Shown: positions 52,078 to 59,245 of the stretch, one piece after another
How the letters are laid out: every line of letters begins with the position of its first letter
Numbering within the stretch: position 1 is the first letter of the stretch
Notes under the pieces: generated by a model
What the model saw: the letters and a program-made list of their open reading frames with translations, nothing else
Database searches by the model: none
Told to the model about the DNA's origin: nothing
Translations under genes and position numbers: made by a program
Source of the DNA: Lacticaseibacillus daqingensis
GTDB taxonomy: Bacteria; Bacillota; Bacilli; Lactobacillales; Lactobacillaceae
NCBI RefSeq assembly: GCF_003946115.1
Contig: NZ_RHOH01000007.1
Coordinates: 62,001 to 126,000, forward strand
DNA: 64,000 nt
Reading direction: 5' to 3'

Positions 52078-52166
52078 GTGGCCCCACCCCCTTTCTCACC
52101 CCCCTGCCGGCCGCGGTTGGTCCCCCACTGGCCCGCCTGGTCGTGTGGTTTGCCAAAATTCTGCAT
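52074..52166 (-). CDS. Small ORF translationally coupled to the lyase gene
   Basis: A 30-codon ORF beginning MQNFGKPHDQAGQWGTNRG, then Gly-rich. It has an excellent ribosome site (AGGAGGTGACGAAAG) before the ATG at 52166, and its TGA overlaps the lyase ATG (ACATGA). The peptide is basic and Gly-rich with no known family. It could be a leader peptide or a translational coupling device. Confidence 0.5.
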   Translation of the reverse strand: MQNFGKPHDQAGQWGTNRGRQGGEKGGGAT

Positions 52167-52249
52167 CTTTCGTCACCTCCTGAACGGTTGCAGTCTAGCA
52201 CGCGCGTTCACAATTGCCCAGTAACTTGCTCAGCAGCTTCCCAAATCCA

Positions 52250-52289
52250 AAAAAGCGCCCCAAGTTTCCGGTCGGAAACTTGGGGCGCT
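52250..52289 (-). terminator. Terminator of tRNA-Tyr
   Basis: Perfect 16-base stem AGCGCCCCAAGTTTCC / GGAAACTTGGGGCGCT with a 4-base loop, followed on the minus strand by TTTTTT. Confidence 0.93.
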
Positions 52290-52296
52290 GCTGTGA

Positions 52297-52377
52297 TGGA
52301 GGATCTAGGATTCGAACCTAGGAACCCGAAGGAACGGATTTACAGTCCGTCGCGTTTAGCCTCTTCGCTAATCCTCC
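52297..52377 (-). tRNA. tRNA-Tyr (anticodon GTA)
   Basis: 81-base class II tRNA. Acceptor GGAGGAT/ATCCTCC, anticodon stem ACGGA/TCCGT with loop CTGTAAA (anticodon GTA), long variable arm TTCCTTCGGGTT and T-loop GTTCGAATCC. CCA is not encoded. Confidence 0.95.
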
Positions 52378-52405
52378 ATAAGTGGTGCGCGAATCAACGT
52401 TTTAT

Positions 52406-52434
52406 ACTATACAAAATTTACGCCGGCGTGGCAA
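52406..52434 (-). promoter_or_regulatory. tRNA-Tyr promoter overlapping the phosphoesterase 3' end
   Basis: Minus strand TTGCCA (52429-52434) and TATAGT (52406-52411), 17-base spacer; the -35 lies inside the last codons of the upstream gene. Confidence 0.7.
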
Positions 52435-53257
52435 CCTTTTTTTCCGGAATGTCCAGCACCACCAGTGTGCGCGTCCACTCGGTGAACCAGTCAGCAGACT
52501 GCCACTCGTACAGGCGGCGAAGGCCGTACCCCATCGGCTGGTGGTAAAATACCGTGCGGTCGACCGTCAATGGGGCCTCGCGGCGGTGCAGGTGACCGTA
52601 CACGACCGCCGAAACCGCGTGCGCCTCCAGGAGTGTCCCAAGGTGCGCCGACCCCATCAGGGCCATCGCCATCTGCCAGTACTCCGGCGCCTCCGGTGGG
52701 GCCATCGACAACCCCGTCGGAACAAAGTGCGTGGCGTACAAGATCCGCTTACCCGCGTTGGCGGCCAGTGCGGCCTGGGTGGTGGCCAGCACCCGCGCCA
52801 TCCGCTCGGCATCACTCACCGGCTGGTCGATCCCGCGGTCGATCCAGTAGGCGCGCTTCCACTGCGCAAACTCCGCCGCCGTTTTGTGCAACCAAGGCGC
52901 GGCCAGCGAGTAATCGTACCAGCCGTTGTTGCCGACGATCACCGTGTCCGTGTTCGGCAGCGCCAGCGTTTGCTCGTGCAGGTACAGCGGATCGACCGGG
53001 CTTTGCGCCTCCGCGTAACTGATCCCGTTGACCAAGTCGTGGTTCCCAGCCAAAAAACGCACGGTGGTGGTCGGCGCCTGCCGTTGCAACGCCTGAAAAA
53101 ACGCCAGCGTCTTGGTGAAGTCGTTGAACGTATCGCCGGCATTCACGTACACGCTGATCCGGTGTTCGGTCAGGTAAGCCGCCTGCCGAGCCACGACCGC
53201 TTGGGCGTCCAGTTGATTCACGTCCACATGATTATCAACACTAAAGGCTACCTTCAT
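52418..53257 (-). CDS. Metallophosphoesterase
   Basis: 279-residue calcineurin-like phosphoesterase with metal ligands in order: SVDNHVD (Asp-x-His) at 6-12, NAGDTFND at about 39-46, LAGNHDL, ATHFVP, and YGHLHRRE. Substrate unknown. It is not closely similar to the phosphoesterase at 12,202. Stands alone upstream of tRNA-Tyr. Confidence 0.85.
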   Translation of the reverse strand: MKVAFSVDNHVDVNQLDAQAVVARQAAYLTEHRISVYVNAGDTFNDFTKTLAFFQALQRQAPTTTVRFLAGNHDLVNGISYAEAQSPVDPLYLHEQTLALPNTDTVIVGNNGWYDYSLAAPWLHKTAAEFAQWKRAYWIDRGIDQPVSDAERMARVLATTQAALAANAGKRILYATHFVPTGLSMAPPEAPEYWQMAMALMGSAHLGTLLEAHAVSAVVYGHLHRREAPLTVDRTVFYHQPMGYGLRRLYEWQSADWFTEWTRTLVVLDIPEKKVATPA

Positions 53258-53479
53258 CGCAAACCCTCCGCTTTCAGTGTCGCATCATCTTAGGTTGTGT
53301 GCAAGTCATTTTTGTGTGCGCATCAGCGCCTGCCGCCAGTACGCTCGGTGTTCCTAAAAAATTCCCAGTCATGCGGCCAGAACAGAACCCACAGCCGTTA
53401 AGGCGAAGCGCCCACTTTACGCCGTGAGCAGGCCCGCCCGCGAGACCTTGGCGCAGGTCATTTTTTCAACGCTTGGTCG
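53258..53479. other. Intergenic region with an orphan terminator-like hairpin
   Basis: About 220 bases with no gene. It contains GACCT-TGGCGC-AGGTC (53444-53459) followed by ATTTTTT on the plus strand, an intrinsic-terminator form with no gene before it on that strand. It may insulate the metal-exporter promoter or remain from a lost gene. Confidence 0.4.
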
Positions 53480-53509
53480 TTGACAACCGCCTGCGTCAGC
53501 TGATACAGT
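53480..53509 (+). promoter_or_regulatory. Promoter of the P1B-4 ATPase-arsR operon
   Basis: TTGACA (53480-53485, perfect) and TACAGT (53504-53509) with an 18-base spacer, slightly long as is typical for metal-regulated promoters. Confidence 0.7.
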
Positions 53510-53520
53510 GGTCTTATCAA

Positions 53521-53536
53521 ATGAATGATTGTTCAT
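53521..53536. promoter_or_regulatory. ArsR/SmtB operator
   Basis: Inverted repeat ATGAA-TGATTG-TTCAT, the core of SmtB/CadC-type operators, centred about 13 bases downstream of the expected transcription start, a repressing position. Confidence 0.75.
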
Positions 53537-53574
53537 ATGTTCAATCGTAGTAAGGAGATCTCTGGAGATCACTG

Positions 53575-55434
53575 ATGAAACTTAACCGCGAAACCACTGC
53601 TTACCTGCTTGGCGCTGGCACCTTTCTGGTGTCCTTGGTCGTGCCCCCGGCGGCCCAGGCCGCGCTGGCCACCCTCGCCACGGGCCTGGCCGGCTACCAT
53701 GTGGCCTGGGAGGGCCTGCATGACACGGTGGTGCAGACCCAGGCCGCCCACCGCTTCACCCCCAACATTCACCTGCTGATGATCCTCGCCGCGCTCGGGG
53801 CACTCGCCATCGGGAGTCCCACCGAGGCCGCGCTGTTGATCCTGATTTTCGCCGGCGCCCACTTTCTGGAAGAATACGCTGAAAACAAGAGCCGCAGCGC
53901 GATCACCGCGCTGATGGCCATGGCACCGAACAATGCGCGGCGCTACACCGCAGGCGGCCGCGTCGAGGTGGTGGCCGTCGACGACTTAGCCGTGGGCGAC
54001 CGACTCCTGATTCAAAACGGTGCGCAGATCCCCATCGATGGCACCATTTTGACCGGTACCGGCGCCATCAACGAGGCCGCCATCAGCGGCGAGGCCATTC
54101 CGCGCGAAAAAGGGCCGGGCGACCCGGTGTTCGCCGGCACGCTGAACGGCAACCACCCCTTTGACATGACCGTGACCAAGGCCGCGTCAGACACCGTGTT
54201 CGCGCAGATCATCCGGCTCGTGGCGGCAGCGCAGAACACGCCGACCCAAACCGCCTCGATGATCCAGCGCTTCGAGCCGCGTTATGTGCGCTTGGTGCTT
54301 GCCGCCCTGCCACTCGTGCTTTTGGCTGGACCGCTTGGCTTTGGCTGGTCTTGGGCCACCAGCTGGTACCGCACCATCGGCTTTCTCGTGGCCGCCTCCC
54401 CGTGCGCCTTGGCGGCCAGCGCCGTCCCTGCCACCCTGGCCGGCATCACCACGCTGGCCAAAAACGGCGTGCTGTTCAAGGGCGGCCGCTACCTGGCCAA
54501 CCTCAAGCAGCTCAAGGCGATCGCGTTTGACAAAACCGGCACGCTGACCGCCGGCCATCCGAGCGTGACCGACGTGCGGTTCAGCGCCGCCGTGGTCGAA
54601 GCCGAGCTGTTGCCTGTCATCGTCGCGATGGAGCGTCAAAGCAACCACCCGCTGGCAGCGGCGATCGTCGCCCATTTTCCGACGGTCCCGCCGTGTGACG
54701 TGACCGTGCACAGCCAGCTGGGCCAGGGGCTTTCCGCCACCGTTGCCGGCCACCAGTTCATCATCGGCAAGCCCGCCCGCTTTGCGCCTGTCCCGGCCGC
54801 GTGGCAGGCGCAGGTGGCCGCGCTCACCCATCAAGGCAAAACGGTCATTTTGATCGCCCGAGACGGGGTGGTGGTAGGCCTGATCGCCTTGCTAGACGCA
54901 CCCAAACCCAGCGCCAAGGGAGCCATCGACTACCTCAAGGCGCACGGTGTGACCCCGGTCATGATCACGGGTGACGCCCAGCCCACCGGCGCCGCCGTGG
55001 GGGCGAGCCTGGGCATCGACACCGTGTACGCCAACGTGATGCCGACTCAAAAAGCCAGCGTCATCAGCCGCCTGCAGGCCCATTTTGCCCCGCTCGCAAT
55101 GGTCGGCGACGGGGTCAACGATGCCCCGGCGCTGGCCAGCGCCGAAGTCGGCATCGCCATGGGCGCCGGCACCGATGTGGCCATTGACGTTGCCGACGTC
55201 GTGCTGGTCGACAACGACCTGGCGCGCCTCGCCTTTGCCCACCGAGTCTCACGCAAGCTCGACCGCATCGTGCGCGAGAACCTCGTTTTTGCCATGAGCG
55301 TGGTCGTGCTGCTGGTGGGGTTGAACGCTCTGCAGCTGACCAACATCGCGTGGGGCGTGGTGCTTCACGAAGGCAGTACCCTGCTCGTGATCCTGAACGG
55401 CCTGCGCCTGCTGCACATGCGCCGCGAGTCGTGA
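53575..55434 (+). CDS. P1B-4-type heavy-metal ATPase (Co/Zn/Fe exporter)
   Basis: ATP-driven metal exporter. The 619-residue product has six membrane segments, SGEAIP actuator loop at 171-176, the membrane metal motif SPC at 275-277, phosphorylated Asp319 in DKTGTLT, and HEGST at 598-602 in the last segment. SPC plus HEGS/T with no N-terminal metal-binding domain is diagnostic of the P1B-4 class (CoaT/CtpD/PfeT-like), exporting Co2+, Zn2+ or Fe2+. A downstream SmtB-type repressor favours Zn or Co. The ATG at 53575 follows CTGGAGATCACTG. Confidence 0.92.
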   Translation: MKLNRETTAYLLGAGTFLVSLVVPPAAQAALATLATGLAGYHVAWEGLHDTVVQTQAAHRFTPNIHLLMILAALGALAIGSPTEAALLILIFAGAHFLEEYAENKSRSAITALMAMAPNNARRYTAGGRVEVVAVDDLAVGDRLLIQNGAQIPIDGTILTGTGAINEAAISGEAIPREKGPGDPVFAGTLNGNHPFDMTVTKAASDTVFAQIIRLVAAAQNTPTQTASMIQRFEPRYVRLVLAALPLVLLAGPLGFGWSWATSWYRTIGFLVAASPCALAASAVPATLAGITTLAKNGVLFKGGRYLANLKQLKAIAFDKTGTLTAGHPSVTDVRFSAAVVEAELLPVIVAMERQSNHPLAAAIVAHFPTVPPCDVTVHSQLGQGLSATVAGHQFIIGKPARFAPVPAAWQAQVAALTHQGKTVILIARDGVVVGLIALLDAPKPSAKGAIDYLKAHGVTPVMITGDAQPTGAAVGASLGIDTVYANVMPTQKASVISRLQAHFAPLAMVGDGVNDAPALASAEVGIAMGAGTDVAIDVADVVLVDNDLARLAFAHRVSRKLDRIVRENLVFAMSVVVLLVGLNALQLTNIAWGVVLHEGSTLLVILNGLRLLHMRRES

Positions 55435-55492
55435 CCTACCGCCGCAAATCTGTTAGACTAACCGTTAGACAAACAAGGAGCGGTGACGGCAG

Positions 55493-55810
55493 ATGCATGA
55501 GCAAACAGACACGATTCCCACCGATGAGGACCTCCGCGAGGTGCTGGCAGTGTTCAAAACGATGAGCGATGCGACCCGCCTGCGGATCATCCTGACCATC
55601 GCCGAGGGGCCGATCACCGTGACCGAGCTCGCCGAGCGCCTGGATTTGGGCCAATCGACCGTTTCCCACCAGCTGCGCCTGCTCAAGCAGGAGCGCCTGG
55701 TGCTGGGCGACCGTGACGGCAAGCAGATCTTCTACCGGCTCGTGGACGACCACGTCCTGGCGATTTACCACCTGACGCTGGCCCACATTCAGGAACGCCG
55801 GCAGCACTAA
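55493..55810 (+). CDS. ArsR/SmtB-family metal-sensing repressor
   Basis: 105-residue winged-helix repressor that leaves DNA on metal binding. The recognition helix is LGQSTVSHQLRLLKQ. The C-terminal helix carries Asp85, His87, His98 and Glu101, exactly the alpha-5 ligand pattern of SmtB (D-x-H...H..E), a Zn/Co site; the N-terminal CxC motif of arsenic and cadmium sensors is absent. AAGGAGCGGTGACGGCAG precedes the ATG. It follows the exporter by 58 bases and probably regulates it through the inverted repeat at 53,521. Confidence 0.92.
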   Translation: MHEQTDTIPTDEDLREVLAVFKTMSDATRLRIILTIAEGPITVTELAERLDLGQSTVSHQLRLLKQERLVLGDRDGKQIFYRLVDDHVLAIYHLTLAHIQERRQH

Positions 55811-55813
55811 CGC

Positions 55814-55868
55814 AATCGGCATCCCACGCTTGCCCGGGCATTTCGGGCGGCGGCGGATGCCGATTTTG
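55814..55868. terminator. Bidirectional terminator between arsR and the NEAT gene
   Basis: AATCGGCATCC and GGATGCCGATT (11 bp) enclose a 30-base loop with its own short hairpin; TTTT follows on the plus strand. Confidence 0.7.
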
Positions 55869-55873
55869 GTGGG

Positions 55874-56515
55874 TCAGTGACGCCGGATGAGGCCCCACGC
55901 CCCGGCCGCCAGCAGGAGCACCACCGCTGGGCCGCCGAGCAAAACGGCCCGCTGCGTCCGCGCATTTTGCCGGTTCAGGGCCCGGATCGCAGCCGCCTGT
56001 TGCCGCGTTGCGCGCGCCGTTGACGCGCGCTCAGGCACCACCCGGGCCGCCGGCGTGGCCTTGGGGTCAAGCTTGGGCAGTGCCGACTGGGCAAACTGGA
56101 AGTCGATGGGTTGCTGCGCGGCGTAGACTCCGGCCACATTGATGGCAATGGTGGCCTTGATGCGGCGGTCAAGGGCGGCCGTTTGAAACGCGTAAGTGTA
56201 GTCGTACTGCCCGCCATGGCGCGTCTTCGTCACGTTGGCCGGACCGCTGCCGTCAATTGCCAGCACGGTGACCGGCCACTTACCGAGGCTGGCACTGGTG
56301 CGGATCGTCATCGTGACCAAGTACTGACCGCCGTTGGCCACCACGGTTGCCGGCTGGACAAAATACTGCGTCGCCATCGAGGCGTGCGCGGTGCCACTGG
56401 TCAGCGCCTGGTACCCGACACTGGCCGCCTGCACCGGTTGCGCGCGGTGGGTCAGCGTCAGGCCCGCCAGTAAAGCCAACAAAACCAGCCAACTGCTAAG
56501 CGTTTTGTGCATCAT
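55874..56515 (-). CDS. Membrane-anchored single-NEAT-domain protein
   Basis: Cell-surface protein of 213 residues: signal peptide 1-30, NEAT (iron transport-associated) domain about 32-140 with YQALTSGTAHASMATQYF and a Tyr cluster YDYTY, an Arg/Ala-rich linker, and a C-terminal membrane anchor followed by RRH. It lacks LPXTG. NEAT domains bind heme in Isd systems. The ATG at 56515 follows AAGGAGGGCGTGC and overlaps the upstream NEAT gene by 20 bases, so the two are coexpressed. Confidence 0.82.
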   Translation of the reverse strand: MMHKTLSSWLVLLALLAGLTLTHRAQPVQAASVGYQALTSGTAHASMATQYFVQPATVVANGGQYLVTMTIRTSASLGKWPVTVLAIDGSGPANVTKTRHGGQYDYTYAFQTAALDRRIKATIAINVAGVYAAQQPIDFQFAQSALPKLDPKATPAARVVPERASTARATRQQAAAIRALNRQNARTQRAVLLGGPAVVLLLAAGAWGLIRRH

Positions 56516-58430
56516 GCACGCCCTCCTTGCCGTGTTTCTGGCGCCACTTAATGACGCCGGTCGCCCCAATGATCGCCAGGCTGGCAAGGCCGAACCCGCC
56601 CAGCTCCGCAACGATCGGGTAGTGTTTGAGCGCCGGCAACTTCACCGGCTGCGCCGCTTGCACCCCGCGGAGGCGCGGCTCGCTCGGCTGCTTGGCGATC
56701 TGAATCGGGGCTAACCCGCCGCTGGCCGATGCCGGGGTTGCCGTAGCGGCCGCCGCGGTGCCCTTGCCCGTGAACGTCAGCCACAGCGTAAAGGACTGCC
56801 CGGTGATGCCCGCCATCGGCACCCGCATCGTGATCACCATCGGCAGCGGCTGATCCAGGGCCGTGGCGGACTGAATCAAAAAGCCGAACTGCCAGACATC
56901 GCGGCCGGCGCTGACCCGGTGCGTGGTGGCCACGACCGAGGCGCCGTTGACCGACACTGGGGTGAACTGCACCAGCCCGGCGGTGGCGGTCACCGTCAGC
57001 AGCACCTTGTAGCCGCTTGGCGTTTGCACCACCTGCGCAGTGTGCGTGAAGTACGCGTTAGCCGTGGACAACGCACTGCGCGCAGCGTTCCACACGGTGT
57101 AGCCAACGGTTTGCGTCGCCAAGCCCGCGGTCAACACGTGCTGCCCTGTGCCCACTGTGGCCGCCGCGGCCACGGGTTGCGCCACTGCCCCGGCCTCAGT
57201 CACCGGCAGATCGATCAGAAAGAAGGCCGGCTGCGTCATCTGCGTGCCATCCGGCAGCGTCAGTGCAAACGTCACCGGCACCGGGCGGCTCAGCGCGGCT
57301 GTGGGCAGGGTGAACACCAAGTCGGCTGCGTTGCCGTGCTGCGCCGTCACCTGTGCCAACTGGCCCGCAACGCGCAACTGCCGCAGGTATAGCGCGCCAG
57401 TGGTGGGCAGCGTGAGGGTCGTCTCGGCACCGTGCGCTTGCGTCGTCGCCGTTTGCGCGAGAAACTGCTGGGCGGCGGATGGCTGGCCTGTCAGCTGACC
57501 GTTCACCGACTGGTAGACGCGGATGCCCACCGTGCCCGGCGCGGGCGGCGGCGTGGGGTGAACCGGCATGGTGGCGGCAGGGGCCGATTGCGCCGGGTCG
57601 GTGACCGCACTCGGCGGCTCATCGGGCGCCGCATCAGCCGTTCCAGGGGCTACGGCCGGCAGCAGCGGCGTCGCGAACACCAAGTCCGCCTGCTGCGTCA
57701 TGTTGATCACCACCATGGTCATTGTGGCCACCACGGTTGCCGTGGCGAAGCTTTGGTCCACCGTCAGCACCAGGTCCGCCCCGCCGGCGGCCGTGGGCGT
57801 GATCGTCGCTGCCTGGTCGCCCACGGTGAAGGTCTTCAGCATGCTGCCGTTTTTGGCCATGTGCAGGGTCACCGTGGTCGGCTGCCCGACCGTTGCCGTC
57901 ACCGTTGCACTGCCGGTGAAAAAGCCGTTGGCCAGCGAGGGCTGCGTGGTGCCGTGCTTATTCAGCTGAAAGGCAACTGCGTGAGTGCTGACCGCCGGCG
58001 TCGATGGCGCCAGCGCAGCGTCAAACACCAGGTCCGCCTGCTGCGTCATCCCCATCACCTGAATGGTGACGCGCACGCGGGCCGTCGCAAACGCGTCATC
58101 GACTGGCAGCGTAAAGTCCGCCGTGTCCGCGCCGGTGCTAGTAATTGTGGCGGTTTGGCTGGCGGTTTTCAGTGCCGTCACTAGGCTGGCATTGCGACTC
58201 AGGTGCAGCGTTACCGCCGTCACCCGGCCGTCCGCGGCCTGGGTCAAGGTCGCCTGCCCGGTGAAAAAGCCGTTGGCGAGCGAAGGCTGCGTGGTGCCCG
58301 CCTTGTCCATCTGATAGCCCACCGTTGCCGGTGCTGCCGCGTGCACCGGCCGCGCCGCCAATGCCCCGAGCATCACGCCGACTAACACAGTGAGCGCCAC
58401 CCATAACCGCACGATTTTCGTTCCTGTCAT
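56496..58430 (-). CDS. Multi-NEAT-domain surface protein
   Basis: 644-residue surface protein: signal peptide 1-31, NEAT-like repeats at about 36-140, 150-255, 300-408 and 440-555, a Pro/Ala linker 258-300, and a C-terminal membrane anchor about 606-627 with a Lys/Arg tail (no LPXTG). Repeats 1 and 2 share GTTQPSLANGFFTG and MTQQADLVF nearly unchanged, pointing to a recent duplication. The heme-iron YxxxY motif of Isd NEATs is not seen in repeats 1 and 2, so heme binding is uncertain. A GTG at 58412 with AGGAACG upstream is an alternative start. No Isd ABC transporter or sortase is adjacent. Confidence 0.78.
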   Translation of the reverse strand: MTGTKIVRLWVALTVLVGVMLGALAARPVHAAAPATVGYQMDKAGTTQPSLANGFFTGQATLTQAADGRVTAVTLHLSRNASLVTALKTASQTATITSTGADTADFTLPVDDAFATARVRVTIQVMGMTQQADLVFDAALAPSTPAVSTHAVAFQLNKHGTTQPSLANGFFTGSATVTATVGQPTTVTLHMAKNGSMLKTFTVGDQAATITPTAAGGADLVLTVDQSFATATVVATMTMVVINMTQQADLVFATPLLPAVAPGTADAAPDEPPSAVTDPAQSAPAATMPVHPTPPPAPGTVGIRVYQSVNGQLTGQPSAAQQFLAQTATTQAHGAETTLTLPTTGALYLRQLRVAGQLAQVTAQHGNAADLVFTLPTAALSRPVPVTFALTLPDGTQMTQPAFFLIDLPVTEAGAVAQPVAAAATVGTGQHVLTAGLATQTVGYTVWNAARSALSTANAYFTHTAQVVQTPSGYKVLLTVTATAGLVQFTPVSVNGASVVATTHRVSAGRDVWQFGFLIQSATALDQPLPMVITMRVPMAGITGQSFTLWLTFTGKGTAAAATATPASASGGLAPIQIAKQPSEPRLRGVQAAQPVKLPALKHYPIVAELGGFGLASLAIIGATGVIKWRQKHGKEGVHDAQNA

Positions 58431-58499
58431 CCACTTGCCCCGCTTCTGCGCCGCACGCTCAACCGCATCGGGTCACGCCCAAAGCCGCCAAGTCAAAGA

Positions 58500-58548
58500 T
58501 AAAGCGCTTTAATACCCCGATTATCAGCAAGTCGGTAAGCGGTGTCAA
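58500..58548 (-). promoter_or_regulatory. Promoter and operator palindrome of the NEAT operon
   Basis: Minus strand TTGACA (58543-58548) and GATAAT (58520-58525), 17-base spacer. A perfect 12-base palindrome TAAAGCGCTTTA (58500-58511) lies at the expected transcription start. It is cre-like in the centre but lacks the TG/CA ends; it is not a Fur box. Confidence 0.7.
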
Positions 58549-58650
58549 TGCAATGACAGATCGAGGTAAGAAATGAAACAGATTGCCCCCCACTTGCCCG
58601 GTGCGGCATCAGGTGCGACAATGAACGCAACCACAACCCGGAGGTGCGCC

Positions 58651-59052
58651 ATGCCCAAAATTTACTTTCTGTGCACCGGTAACACCTGCCGCAGCCAAAT
58701 GGCGGAAGGCGTTGCCCGCCACCTGCTGGATGCCAGTTGGACGGTGCAAAGCGCCGGGCTCACACCGCAGCGCCTGAACCCCAACGCCGTGCGCGCAATG
58801 GCCGAGGTGGGCCTCGACATCTCGGCCCAACGCGCCAAACCGATCGATCCCACCTTTTTGGCCAGTGCTGACCTTGTCGTCACCCTGTGCGGTGATGCCC
58901 GGGACCAATGCCCCACCACCCCACCACACGTCACGCGCGTGCACTGGCCGCTGCCGGATCCAGCGCTTTCCACCGGCGATGACGCGACGGTCATGGCCGT
59001 TTTTCGCCAGGTACGCGACGAGATCAGTCGGCGCGTGGCAGCGCTCGCTTGA
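58651..59052 (+). CDS. arsC: Arsenate reductase, thioredoxin-coupled
   Basis: Reduces arsenate to arsenite through a cysteine relay, or acts as a low-molecular-weight phosphatase. The 133-residue product has the phosphate loop CTGNTCR (Cys8 to Arg14) and the redox pair Cys80/Cys87 in CGDARDQC, the arrangement of Staphylococcus pI258 ArsC, as well as the PDP segment near the acid. GGAGGTGCGCC precedes the ATG. No arsB or ACR3 pump is adjacent. A promoter TTGCCC-17-GACAAT lies just upstream. Confidence 0.9.
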   Translation: MPKIYFLCTGNTCRSQMAEGVARHLLDASWTVQSAGLTPQRLNPNAVRAMAEVGLDISAQRAKPIDPTFLASADLVVTLCGDARDQCPTTPPHVTRVHWPLPDPALSTGDDATVMAVFRQVRDEISRRVAALA

Positions 59053-59064
59053 TCGCAACCACAC

Positions 59065-59106
59065 CAAAAAACCGAAGCGACTGGTGATCAGCCACTTCGG
59101 TTTTTC
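59065..59106 (+). terminator. Terminator of arsC
   Basis: ACCGAAG and CTTCGGT arms enclose an inner TGGTGATCAGCCA hairpin, followed by TTTTT. Confidence 0.8.
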
Positions 59107-59245
59107 TATCGCCAATCGCGTCACGTGGTGTTGACCGACTGCGCGCCTCTCCCAGCCGCCGTCCCCCCGAACCAAGCGGCCAACCGGTGCGCAATCCTCA
59201 GTATGGCACATCCCCTGTGCACGATTTGAACAGCACGCCCCGCCG

